Shown one piece after another: positions 35,025 through 43,386 of a stretch of 64,000 nucleotides of DNA. This stretch comes from Pseudomonas nunensis (GTDB lineage: Bacteria > Pseudomonadota > Gammaproteobacteria > Pseudomonadales > Pseudomonadaceae): the NCBI RefSeq assembly GCF_024296925.1, contig NZ_CP101125.1, forward strand, positions 1,986,501 to 2,050,500. Direction: 5' to 3'. The notes below the pieces were generated by a model, which saw only the letters and a list, made by a program, of their open reading frames with translations, did no database searches and was not told the DNA's origin. How positions within the stretch are numbered: position 1 is the stretch's first letter; each line of letters opens with the position of its first letter. Both the position numbers and the translations under genes were made by a program.

Positions 35025-37499
35025 TCAGAAGTTGTAGGCCAACCGCGTGTAGTAATACGCGCCGCCAAATCCAAACGGTGAAAACTGTCCGTATTTGTAG
35101 GCGCCGGCCCAATCCTTGATGCCGTTTTTATCCGGGTACACGTTGAACAGGTTGTTCGCGCCCAACGCTACCGTCAGGTGCTTGGTCAGGTCGTAGGCCG
35201 CGTCCAGGTCGGTGATCCATTTGGCGCTGAATTTGCGGTCGTTCACCGGGTTGTTGTCGCCCTCGGTGTAGCTGCCGAAGCGGGTCAGCGCCAGGTTCAG
35301 GTTGTAGTCGGTAACTTTCCAGTTAGCCGCCAGGATCAGTTTCGATTGCGGCGTGGCGACGGTCAGGTCCTTCTGCAGACGGCGGTCGAACAACTGGTAA
35401 TTCGAGCCCAGGCTGGTGAGTTTGGCCGGGTTGTCCTGGAGCTTTTCGATCTTGGTCTGGTTCCAGTTGTAGGCGGCGCTCCAGCGCACCTGGCCGTATT
35501 CATCCAGTTGCTGGCGGTACTCGTTGATGATGTCGATGCCGCGCGTTCGGGTGTCCACCGCGTTGGTGTAGTACTGGGCAAACAGTCCCGGCGACAAGCC
35601 GTTGGCGACCAGGATCTGCGAAACTGCCGGGCCGCCCAACAGGCTGGTGGAGACGATGCGGTCGCGAATACCGATCTGATACAGGTCGGTGGTCAACCGG
35701 TAGTTTGCCGTGGGGTCGTAGGTGAAACCGAGGCTGTAGTTCAGGGATTTTTCCGGCTTGAGCTTTTCCGCGCCCAGGGCCTGAGCCTCCGGAGTGTCCA
35801 CCGGCAACACCTTGACCGGCACCGAAACCTGCTCGCCATTGACCACGCCGCCCGAGGTGAAAGTCGACGAGGCATAAATAGTCTGCGCCAGGGACGGTGC
35901 GCGGAAGCCGTTGTTGACCGTGCCGCGCAGGGCGAAGGCGTCGGTGATTTTGTAGCGGGTCGAGAACTTGCCGCTCCAGGTACTGCCGATGTCCTGGGTG
36001 TAATGCTCATAGCGCGCAGCGGTGCCGACGTACCACTTATCCGTCACGTCCAACCCCAGATCGACATAACTGGCGACGTTGCTGCGACTGATTTCCCCGG
36101 CGTCGGCGGTGCTGGTGCCGTTGTAGGAGGCCAGGCCCGGCAGCGGCGTACGGCCGGCAAACGGTCCGCTGGGGATCACATAATCACCGGGGGTGTAGGA
36201 CGCAAAGTCACCCGGCTCGATCTGGTATTTCTCCCAGCGGTATTCAAATCCGAAGGAAGTTTGCAGCGGATTTTTCAGGCCGATGTCGAAGCCGCGACTG
36301 AAGTCGAGGTTGTTGGTCCACTGATCGAAAATCTGCGAGGCCAGGTTGAACGAGGTCGGGCTGGTCGGCCCCAGAGACGGGTTGAGGGTGTTGTTGGCAT
36401 TCAGGGTCGAATCGTCCTCGCCCCAGGTCGAACTGGCGTCGTAGTTCCAGCCGCCGACCTCGCCCTTGAAGCCGCCCGCCACCTGGAAGTCGATGGTGCG
36501 GTTGCGCCGTTGCGCGTGCACGCCGTCGGGGTAGGGCGTGTTCGGGTCGCCCGCCAGGGACGTGATGTCGTTGGGGCGATAGTTGCCGGTGACCTTGGTG
36601 GTTTCCATGTAGCTTGCGGTGGAGAACGAGTAGAACTTCAGATCATCCTGAATGGGCAGCTCAAGGTTATAGCTGGCGTTGGTGACCTTCTCCCGGCCCA
36701 GCCCATAGCTCGGGTTCCAGCCGTGGCGATTGACGGTCTGGTCGCGGCTGTCGGGGAAACCGGGTGATGAATAAAGATTGCCGGTGGCACTGCCGGTGCG
36801 GTCGAAGGGTTCCTGTTCCTTGCTGTCCAGCGCCAGGTTGGCGAATCCGTCATTTGGCAGCGCCAGGCCGTAGTTGACCGTCTGGTGCACGGTGTCGCCA
36901 TCGCCACTGCCGTAGCGTCCGAACGAGGTTTCGGCGCTGCCACCGCTGTCGTTTTCCTTGAGAATGATGTTGATCACCCCGGCGATGGCATCCGAGCCAT
37001 ATTGCGCCGAGGCGCCGTCGCGCAGCACCTCGATATGATCGATGGCCGAGACCGGAATCAGGTCGAGGTTGACCGGCACCGCCGCCGTGCCGATGCGCGC
37101 CAGGTTGTTGATCAGCGCGGTGTTGTGCCGGCGTTTGCCGTTGACCAGCACCAGCACCTGATCCCCGGACAGACCGCGCATGGTCACGCCGCGCACCGAC
37201 CAGGACGTCCCGCCGCCATTGATCGCCGGCAGGTTGAAGGAGGGCAGCAGGCGTGCGAGCAATTCCTTGAGGCCGACTTTGCCGCTGGCTTGCAGTTGCT
37301 CGGCGCTGATCACATCGATCGGCGAAGGGCTGTCGGTGATGGTGCGCGGTTGATTGCCACGATTGCCGGTCACCACCACGGTGCTCAGGGTTTTGTCCGG
37401 CTCACTGGTTTCGGCATGCACCTGAAGGCTTGCCGTCAGCAGGCTCAAGGCTGCGGCGGCGTAATAATCGTATTTCACTCGGGGGCTGGATGAGGTCAT
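35025..37499 (-). CDS. TonB-dependent outer-membrane receptor (receptor 3)
   Basis: 824 residues. Signal peptide, then TLSTVVVTGNRGNQPRTITD, plug motifs VLVLVNGKRRHNTALINN and EVLRDGASAQYGSDAIAGVI, and a barrel ending GGAYYYTRLAYNF. A paralogue of receptors 1 and 4, which share the NGKRRH and YGSDAI signatures and the tyrosine-rich C-terminus. Stands alone between REP blocks. Its promoter must lie in 37500-37575, before the 36-bp tandem repeat. Ligand unknown; location in the sulfur island suggests an organosulfur compound. Confidence 0.9.
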   Translation of the reverse strand: MTSSSPRVKYDYYAAAALSLLTASLQVHAETSEPDKTLSTVVVTGNRGNQPRTITDSPSPIDVISAEQLQASGKVGLKELLARLLPSFNLPAINGGGTSWSVRGVTMRGLSGDQVLVLVNGKRRHNTALINNLARIGTAAVPVNLDLIPVSAIDHIEVLRDGASAQYGSDAIAGVINIILKENDSGGSAETSFGRYGSGDGDTVHQTVNYGLALPNDGFANLALDSKEQEPFDRTGSATGNLYSSPGFPDSRDQTVNRHGWNPSYGLGREKVTNASYNLELPIQDDLKFYSFSTASYMETTKVTGNYRPNDITSLAGDPNTPYPDGVHAQRRNRTIDFQVAGGFKGEVGGWNYDASSTWGEDDSTLNANNTLNPSLGPTSPTSFNLASQIFDQWTNNLDFSRGFDIGLKNPLQTSFGFEYRWEKYQIEPGDFASYTPGDYVIPSGPFAGRTPLPGLASYNGTSTADAGEISRSNVASYVDLGLDVTDKWYVGTAARYEHYTQDIGSTWSGKFSTRYKITDAFALRGTVNNGFRAPSLAQTIYASSTFTSGGVVNGEQVSVPVKVLPVDTPEAQALGAEKLKPEKSLNYSLGFTYDPTANYRLTTDLYQIGIRDRIVSTSLLGGPAVSQILVANGLSPGLFAQYYTNAVDTRTRGIDIINEYRQQLDEYGQVRWSAAYNWNQTKIEKLQDNPAKLTSLGSNYQLFDRRLQKDLTVATPQSKLILAANWKVTDYNLNLALTRFGSYTEGDNNPVNDRKFSAKWITDLDAAYDLTKHLTVALGANNLFNVYPDKNGIKDWAGAYKYGQFSPFGFGGAYYYTRLAYNF

Positions 37500-37575
37500 G
37501 ACGCGAATTCCTGAAAGATTGCACGCACAGGCAAAAATACCGATCAGCTAAAAATCGCCAGCCAAACATGCTTCC

Positions 37576-37865
37576 CGTAGCAGCTGCCGAGGCACGAGGC
37601 TGCGTTCGGCTCGTAGCAGCTGTCGAGGCACGAGGCTGCGTTCGGCTCGTAGCAGCTGTCGAGGCACAAGGCTGCGTTGGGCTCGTAGCAGCTGTCGAGG
37701 CACAAGGCTGCGTTGGGCTCGTAGCAGCTGTCGAGGTACGAGGCTGCGTTCGGCTGCGAAGCAGTCGCCAAACCTGAACACGCGGTCTGCCTGAAACACC
37801 GCGTCGACTGGTTTCACGACTGCTGCGCAGCCGAACGCAGCCTCGCAGGCTCGGCAGCTGCTACG
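37576..37865. repeat. REP family C with one arm amplified into five 36-bp tandem units
   Basis: Five direct units of 36 bases (37576, 37612, 37648, 37684, 37720) beginning CGTAGCAGCTGTCGAGGCAC and differing at a few positions, then the normal REP loop and a single opposite arm ending GCTCGGCAGCTGCTACGGGG. Because 36 is a multiple of three, several frames stay open and give repetitive false ORFs. Confidence 0.95.
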
Positions 37866-37925
37866 GGGCGTTTGGTGGCTAGTTGATCGGCATTGGGTTG
37901 CCGGGTCTTTTCTTGGGGGGTGAGG

Positions 37926-38795
37926 TCAGGCCGCGTTGGCGCGTTTTACCCGATGTGGAATGTCGTCATAAGCGATGAGGACCCGTTCCATGCGGCGCGG
38001 ATAATCGCCGTAGTTGTAGACCGGGTAGTGCAGCGTCGAGCGGTTGTCCCAGAACGCCACGGAGTTTTCACGCCATTTGAAGCGAACCTGATGCTCGGGC
38101 TTGTTGAATTCCAGCAGCAGCCGATCGATCAGTTGCTTGCTCTTTCCCGGCGTCCAGCCGATCACCGAAGGGTTCTGCGAGAAGTTGATGAGCAAGCCAT
38201 CCTCGCCGGTTTCCGGGTGGGTGCGCACCAGCGGATGCGCCAGGATCGGGTAGTCGTAGCCCACTTTATCCAGGGCTTTCTTGAAGTCGTGGACCACATA
38301 CACATCGTCGATTTCTGCGCGCAGGTCATCCGGCAATGCGCGATACACCGCGCCGGTGTCGGCCCACAAGGTATCGCCGCCCACCGGTGGCAAATCCACG
38401 GCGCGCAATATCGCGCCGAGGGTCGGGCGCAGCAGCCAACTGGTATCGGTGTGCCAACGGCCGCTGATCTTCGGACCATAAAGCTTGCGTTCATCCTGGG
38501 CTTGAATCAGGTGCGCTTGCGGTTGCGTCGGATCGTTTTGCTGGGTGGTCGGGTGCACGTACAGCTCACCGAATTCCCGGGCGAAGGCGATCTGCTGTTC
38601 GGTGCTGATCACCTGGTCGCGGAAGAAAATCACTTTGTGCTCCAGCAGCAACTGGCGCAGTTCATCGCGCAGGGCTGGGGTCAGCGGCTGGCTCAAGTCG
38701 AACCCGGAGATTTCGGCGCCGATGGTCGGTTCCAGGCGGGTGACCTGCAAGGTTGGTTGTGGCTGTAAGTCAGTGCGGTGCAAGGCAGAAGGCAT
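37926..38795 (-). CDS. TauD/TfdA-family 2-oxoglutarate-dependent dioxygenase
   Basis: 289 residues. Iron ligands His115 and Asp117 (WHTDTSW) and His256 (TLHYPVYNYGDYPRRMERV), with Arg267 or 268 for 2-oxoglutarate. TauD-type enzymes hydroxylate taurine, alkyl sulfonates or alkyl sulfates next to sulfur, releasing sulfite or sulfate. AGGAG precedes the start. The leader contains the conserved CCGACCCCT element, whose CCTCTC can pair with GAGAGG at the ribosome site. A REP lies just upstream, between this gene and the rhodanese gene. Confidence 0.9.
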   Translation of the reverse strand: MPSALHRTDLQPQPTLQVTRLEPTIGAEISGFDLSQPLTPALRDELRQLLLEHKVIFFRDQVISTEQQIAFAREFGELYVHPTTQQNDPTQPQAHLIQAQDERKLYGPKISGRWHTDTSWLLRPTLGAILRAVDLPPVGGDTLWADTGAVYRALPDDLRAEIDDVYVVHDFKKALDKVGYDYPILAHPLVRTHPETGEDGLLINFSQNPSVIGWTPGKSKQLIDRLLLEFNKPEHQVRFKWRENSVAFWDNRSTLHYPVYNYGDYPRRMERVLIAYDDIPHRVKRANAA

Positions 38796-38824
38796 GGTGA
38801 AACTCCTCTCGGTTGTGGGTTCAG

Positions 38825-38846
38825 CCTCCGCCTGGAGAGGGGTCGG
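38825..38846 (-). promoter_or_regulatory. Conserved leader element, copy 3 (before the TauD-like gene)
   Basis: Sense strand: CCGACCCCT, CT, CCAGGCGGAGG. Unlike the other three copies there is no AT-rich box above it; a REP begins 26 bases upstream. Confidence 0.75.
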
Positions 38847-38871
38847 ATGTTTGTGTGTGTGACGTGTTTTT

Positions 38872-39018
38872 GTAGCAGCTGTCGAGCAGCGCGAGGCAGC
38901 GTTCGGCGGCGAAGCCGTCGTGAAATCGGGCGACGCAGTGTTTCAGATAAACCGCGTGCACAGGGTTTGCGACGGCTTCGCCGCCGAACGCAGCCTCGCG
39001 CTGCTCGGCAGCTGCTAC
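38872..39018 (-). repeat. REP palindrome, family C
   Basis: GTAGCAGCTGTCGAGCAGCG ... CGCTGCTCGGCAGCTGCTAC, 147 bases, filling the gap between the rhodanese gene and the TauD leader. Confidence 0.92.
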
Positions 39019-39030
39019 AACGGGTTGTAG

Positions 39031-40614
39031 TTAGATTACGAAAAAGCCATGGGTGGCGTCGCGAGCCAGTTGCGCGACCAAGCCATATTCCCAATCCAGA
39101 TAGGCTTGCATCGCTTCGCGCGGGCTGTCGGTGCCTTCGTACGGGCGGCGATAGCGGTCGATGCGCGGCGAGGCCAGGTGCGTTTCGCCTTCCTCCAACG
39201 GCAGTTGTGCAGCGATCCAGCTGGCCGTGCCGCCCTTGAGCAGGAACACCGGTTTTCCGGTCAAGGCCTCGACGTCAGCCACGGCCAGCCGAGCCAATTG
39301 GCTGCTGCCACAGGTCAGGACGTAGCGTTCTGCTTTTGGCACATTGGCCAGCGCTTCACGCAACTGCCCGCGCAATGCCCACCACGCGCCGGGGATGTGG
39401 CGTTTGACATAGTTGGCGCTGCTGGTGAAATCCAGCACCACGCTGTCGCCATGGGTCAGCCATTCGGCCAGGGTTTCCGGGCTGATTTCCTCGGCTTGCC
39501 GGGGTGCAGGGGCCGGCGCCTGCCAGGCACCTTTTTCGCTGAAATGCGCAGGCTGCGCATCGTCCAGCACATGCACCTCCCAACCCAGTTGCGACAGCCA
39601 GGACGCCGACATGTTGGCGCGCACGCCGTCGTCATCCACCAACACCAGACGTGCGCCGCGCACACTGGCGAAGTGATCGGTTTCCTGCACCAGTTGGCCG
39701 CCGGGGGTCGAGCGTGCAGCGGGTAGGTGACCCGCTTCGAATTCCTCCGGCGTACGCACGTCGAACAGGTAAGTGCTGCGGGTCGATTCCTGCTGCCAAC
39801 GCTGAAAATCTGCCAGGCTGGCGCGACCGACCAGGGCGTTGTCGGCAACGCGACGGGCATCCTGAGCGGCAATGTGCCGGTGTTCTTCGCTGGTCGGTGC
39901 AAATCGGCGTGACTGACCGTGTTGCAGTTGTTGACCGGCGAGGGTCCAGCCGATGGTGCCGTTGCGCAAGGCCGACACCGGGTTCGGAATGCCTGAGTTG
40001 ATCAGCGATTGAGTGCCGATAATGCTGCGGGTACGCCCGGCGCAGTTGACGATGATCCGCGTCGTCGGGTCCGGCGCCAGTTCGCGGGCACGCAACACCA
40101 GTTCCGCGCCCGGAACGCTGATCCCGGTGGGAATGCTCATGGTCTGGTACTCGTCGAAGCGCCTGGCATCCAGCACCACCACGTCGGCTTCGCTGTCGAG
40201 CAGCGCCTGAACCTCTTCCGCCGCCAGGGACGGCGTATGGCGCTGGCTTTCCACCAGTTCACCAAACGCTTTGCTCGGCACGTTGACGTCGATAAACAAC
40301 TCGCCACCGGCCCGGCGCCAACCGTCCAGGCCACCTTCCAGCAGGGCGACATTTACATAGCCCAAACCTTGCAGGCGCTGTGCGGCGATCTGTGCCAACC
40401 CTTCGCCGTTGTCGTAGACCGTCACGGCGGTGTCGAGCCGTGGAATCCGCGAGTACACCTCCAGCTCAAGTTTCGACAAGGGAATATTGGCCGCGAACAA
40501 TGGGTGCGCCTCAGCGAAAGGCGCTTCTTCACGCACATCCACGAGGGCCAGTTCTTCCTTCTTCAGCAGAGCCTTGCGAATGTCGGCGAAGGTGCGGGTC
40601 AGTACGTTGCTCAT
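39031..40614 (-). CDS. Four-domain rhodanese (sulfurtransferase)
   Basis: 527 residues with four rhodanese-like domains in tandem. Only domain 2 (IIVNCAGRTRS) and domain 4 (YVLTCGSSQLA) keep the catalytic cysteine; domain 1 (VTVYDNGEGLA) and domain 3 (LVLVDDDGVRA) have lost it. It moves sulfane sulfur between donors such as thiosulfate or persulfides and an acceptor. The start overlaps the stop of the 3-mercaptopropionate dioxygenase gene (ATGA), the same order as PA2602-PA2603 in P. aeruginosa from memory. No signal peptide, so cytoplasmic. Confidence 0.9.
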   Translation of the reverse strand: MSNVLTRTFADIRKALLKKEELALVDVREEAPFAEAHPLFAANIPLSKLELEVYSRIPRLDTAVTVYDNGEGLAQIAAQRLQGLGYVNVALLEGGLDGWRRAGGELFIDVNVPSKAFGELVESQRHTPSLAAEEVQALLDSEADVVVLDARRFDEYQTMSIPTGISVPGAELVLRARELAPDPTTRIIVNCAGRTRSIIGTQSLINSGIPNPVSALRNGTIGWTLAGQQLQHGQSRRFAPTSEEHRHIAAQDARRVADNALVGRASLADFQRWQQESTRSTYLFDVRTPEEFEAGHLPAARSTPGGQLVQETDHFASVRGARLVLVDDDGVRANMSASWLSQLGWEVHVLDDAQPAHFSEKGAWQAPAPAPRQAEEISPETLAEWLTHGDSVVLDFTSSANYVKRHIPGAWWALRGQLREALANVPKAERYVLTCGSSQLARLAVADVEALTGKPVFLLKGGTASWIAAQLPLEEGETHLASPRIDRYRRPYEGTDSPREAMQAYLDWEYGLVAQLARDATHGFFVI

Positions 40615-41219
40615 AGGGCTTGGCTCTCTTTGGACAGATCCCAGATGTTGGGGAGAAAGGCGTTGGAATAACCGGAGATAAACAGTTTCTCGCTGCCGTC
40701 GGGCTGATACACCGCGCGGCGCACGGCACCGATGTTGGCGCCGTAGACATGAATGCTGATCGAGACCTGATCTTCAAACGCGTTGCTGACTTGATGGATG
40801 TCGCCAATCTTCGGCGACACGGCCTCGACCTGACCGGGTTGCAACTGAATCCGGTTGCCCTCGGGCACCAGCGTGCCGTCGGTGTGACGGGCGAACCCCT
40901 GGGAATACTCTGCACCGCGCAACATGCCGATCAGGCCCCAGACCCGATGATCGTGGATCGGCGTGCGTTGTCCCGGCCCCCAGACAAAACTGACCACACT
41001 GAAACGCTGCCGCGAATCGGCGTGCAGCAGGTATTGCTGATAGCGCTCCGGGTCGGGGCGGGCAAAATCTTCCGGCAGCCAGTCGTCATGGCTGACCAGT
41101 TGGCCGAGCAGTTTGCCGCCGCGATGCAACAGGTCACCCTCGCGCGGGTTGCTGTCGATCAATTCCGCCAGGGCGCCTATGAATGCTCTGAGTCTCTCCG
41201 GGTGTCGGGCCTGGGTCAT
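40611..41219 (-). CDS. 3-mercaptopropionate dioxygenase (cysteine dioxygenase family)
   Basis: 202 residues. Cupin iron ligands His89 and His91 (TPIHDHRVWG) and His142 (GDIHQVSNAF), plus the Ser155-His157-Tyr159 outer-sphere triad (SISIHVYGANIG). Long stretches agree with P. aeruginosa PA2602, a thiol dioxygenase that prefers 3-mercaptopropionate over cysteine. It converts the thiol to a sulfinate, which can then lose sulfite. Coupled to the rhodanese by a four-base overlap. Divergent from a LysR gene at 41450. Confidence 0.92.
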   Translation of the reverse strand: MTQARHPERLRAFIGALAELIDSNPREGDLLHRGGKLLGQLVSHDDWLPEDFARPDPERYQQYLLHADSRQRFSVVSFVWGPGQRTPIHDHRVWGLIGMLRGAEYSQGFARHTDGTLVPEGNRIQLQPGQVEAVSPKIGDIHQVSNAFEDQVSISIHVYGANIGAVRRAVYQPDGSEKLFISGYSNAFLPNIWDLSKESQAL

Positions 41220-41295
41220 GGCGATTCCATCGTTGGTTTCGAAGGTTGTTGTGGTTATCTAAGCATAATGATTGGTCTTAATATGCAATTTTTAT

Positions 41296-41328
41296 ATGAT
41301 TAGGTTATAGCTGAAAGGAATTTAGAAC
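41296..41328 (+). promoter_or_regulatory. AT-rich activator-type box between the dioxygenase and LysR genes
   Basis: ATGATTAGGTTATAGCTGAA then AGGAATTTAGAAC. Best matches are the boxes at 46088 and 864. It could serve the divergent 41219 gene, the 41450 gene, or both. Confidence 0.5.
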
Positions 41329-41449
41329 CCATCTGAATAGCGTTAGACGTTATCGATAGAGGCACACGTACGCTTCGGGCTATCCAGATGCCAGCAATGG
41401 AACTATGCTTTTCAGACATCTTATTGACTGTTCTCTATGTGCGGCCCAA

Positions 41450-42355
41450 ATGAAAATTGATGATATCGATGCCTTCGTCGAAGTGATCCGTTGCCAGTCC
41501 ATCAGCCATGCCGCCGAGTCGTTGCAACTGACTCAACCCGCGATTACCCGGCGGGTGCAGAACTTCGAGCAAGCGTTGGGCGTGGAATTGTTCGACCGCA
41601 ACACCAAACCGCTCAAGCCTACTTTGATCGGAACCCGGGTGTATGAACAGTGCCGTTTGATCCTTCGGGAGATGGACGCATTGCGTGAACTCGTGGCGAC
41701 GGACGCACCGCCCACCGGGCTGCTGCGCCTGGGCGTGCCGCAAACCATCGGCGACGTGGTGCTGCTCGATGCCCTCAAGCATCTGCGCGTCGAGTACCCG
41801 GAATTGCGCGCCCAAGTGGCGACGGGCTGGGGCAGTCAACTGGTGGGCAAGATCGAACGCGGTGAACTCGACGCGGCGGCAGCGCTGTTCCCGGCGGGCA
41901 AGATTTTCCCGGACAACATCGTCGGCGAGTCCATCGGCAAGATGGAACTGGTGGTGGTCTGCGCCAAGGCCGAGGTGCCCAAGCGTCCGTGCAAACTGGC
42001 CGACGTTTACCAGAGTGGCTGGATTCTCAATCCCGACGGCTGCGGTTTCCGCGCCGGGTTGCAGCGGACCTTATCGGATCAAGGTCTGGCGCTGCGGGTC
42101 AACCTGGAAACCTTCGGCACCGAGTTGCAGCTGGGCCTGGTCGCCGATGGCCTGGGCCTCGGCTTGGTGCCGCGTCCGCTGCTGGAACGTAGTGCGCATT
42201 TCGATCAGTTGGCGGTGGTGCCGCTCAAGGATTTCAAACCGGTGATGGACCTGTGGCTGATCTACCCGCACTTCCTCGGCAACCTGCAAGGACCGGTGGA
42301 TGCCTTTGGCAAACTGGTCGCCGGCTCGCTGCAGAAGATCAAGAGCGCCGCATGA
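41450..42355 (+). CDS. LysR-family transcriptional regulator
   Basis: 301 residues from the ATG at 41450; upstream in-frame codons are in the promoter. Helix-turn-helix region MKIDDIDAFVEVIRCQSISH and LQLTQPAITRRVQNFEQALG, then the effector domain. Divergent from the dioxygenase-rhodanese operon and upstream of a class II aldolase gene, so either may be a target. The same position is held by a LysR gene next to PA2602 in P. aeruginosa as I recall. The inducer is unknown. Confidence 0.9.
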   Translation: MKIDDIDAFVEVIRCQSISHAAESLQLTQPAITRRVQNFEQALGVELFDRNTKPLKPTLIGTRVYEQCRLILREMDALRELVATDAPPTGLLRLGVPQTIGDVVLLDALKHLRVEYPELRAQVATGWGSQLVGKIERGELDAAAALFPAGKIFPDNIVGESIGKMELVVVCAKAEVPKRPCKLADVYQSGWILNPDGCGFRAGLQRTLSDQGLALRVNLETFGTELQLGLVADGLGLGLVPRPLLERSAHFDQLAVVPLKDFKPVMDLWLIYPHFLGNLQGPVDAFGKLVAGSLQKIKSAA

Positions 42356-42380
42356 CGGAGGGCTTAAGACATAAAAAAAA

Positions 42381-42417
42381 ATGATAATTAGCTTAGATTA
42401 AAATGTGCTTTTTATTA
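42381..42417 (+). promoter_or_regulatory. AT-rich box before the class II aldolase gene
   Basis: ATGATAATTAGCTTAGATTA then AAATGTGCTTTTTATTA. It shares AATTAGCTTA and the CTTTT spacing with the other boxes. Lies 58-94 bases before the ATG. Confidence 0.45.
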
Positions 42418-42474
42418 TTTTTTTGCTTCCCATAGGCTGGCTGCAATTCTTAAGGCCATCCAGGAAGTTTTGCC

Positions 42475-43269
42475 ATGAGCAGCGTCAGCCCGTTGTCCAG
42501 TGTCTCGAAAAATGTTCGCCAGCGCGTCACCCCTGAAGAATGGGAAGTACGGGTCAAACTGGCCGCGGCCTATCGGCTGGCGGCGTTGTTCAAGTGGACC
42601 GACCACATCTACACGCACTTTTCCGCACGGGTGCCGGGGCCTGAAGAGCATTTCCTGATCAACGCCTTCGGGCTGCTGTTCGATGAAATCAGCGCCTCCA
42701 ACCTGGTCAAGGTCGACCTCGACGGCACCATCGTCGACGACCCCACCGGCCTCGGCATCAACTACGCCGGCTACGTGATCCACAGCGCCATCCACGGCGC
42801 GCGTCCCGACCTGCAAGCCGTCCTGCACACCCACACCCGCGACGGCATCGCGGTCTCGGCTCAGCGCGACGGGCTGTTGCCGATCTCCCAGCATTCCATC
42901 GCTTTTTCCGGGCGAGTGGCCTATCACGGATACGAAGGCATTGCCCTGGACCTCGACGAGCGTGAACGGCTGGTGGCGGACCTGGGGGATAAAAGTGTGT
43001 TGATCCTGCGTAACCACGGTTTGCTGACGGCGGGTGTCAGCGTTGAACACGCGTTCCAGCAACTGCAAAGCCTGGAGCGCGCCTGCAATATCCAGATCGC
43101 GGCCCAGGCCGGGGGCAATGCCGAACTGGTGTTCCCGCCGGCCGAAGTGGTGGCCAAGGTCGAGCAGCAGGCGGAGGCATTCAAGAGTGGAACTGGGCCG
43201 GGCGTGGCGCGGCACTGGAATGCGTTGATCCGGCAACTTGAGCGGACTGATACCGCTTACAAAGATTGA
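42475..43269 (+). CDS. Class II aldolase/adducin-family protein
   Basis: 264 residues. The zinc-binding pair HTHTRDG (near residue 121) and the later ILRNHGLLTAG (His near 182) are those of the class II aldolase fold. IYTHFSARVPGPEEHFLINA and NLVKVDLDGTIVDDP also fit. Members cleave or epimerise sugar phosphates or act as decarboxylases; many stand-alone ones are uncharacterised. It lies in the sulfur island and has an AT-rich box upstream, so it may process the carbon skeleton left after desulfonation. GGAAG precedes the ATG. Confidence 0.82.
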   Translation: MSSVSPLSSVSKNVRQRVTPEEWEVRVKLAAAYRLAALFKWTDHIYTHFSARVPGPEEHFLINAFGLLFDEISASNLVKVDLDGTIVDDPTGLGINYAGYVIHSAIHGARPDLQAVLHTHTRDGIAVSAQRDGLLPISQHSIAFSGRVAYHGYEGIALDLDERERLVADLGDKSVLILRNHGLLTAGVSVEHAFQQLQSLERACNIQIAAQAGGNAELVFPPAEVVAKVEQQAEAFKSGTGPGVARHWNALIRQLERTDTAYKD

Positions 43270-43283
43270 ATTAACACCACAAC

Positions 43284-43380
43284 CCTTGTGGGAGCGGGCT
43301 TGCTCGCGAAAGCGCTGGATCAGTCAATATTGATGTTGGCTGACACTCCGCCTTCGCGAGCAAGCCCGCTCCCACAGGGG
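43284..43380. repeat. REP palindrome, family A
   Basis: GTGGGAGCGGGCTTGCTCGC ... GCGAGCAAGCCCGCTCCCAC between the convergent aldolase and peroxidase genes. Confidence 0.92.
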
Positions 43381-43386
43381 GATTAT

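Noticed and set aside
35178..36767. 529-codon plus-strand frame opposite TonB receptor 3
   Set aside because: Antisense shadow.
37544..37817. Two overlapping frames coding for a repeated 12-residue peptide (SCYEPNA and RQLLRAQRSLVP types)
   Set aside because: They arise only because the REP-arm unit is 36 bases, a multiple of three; no start signal, and the DNA repeat explains them.
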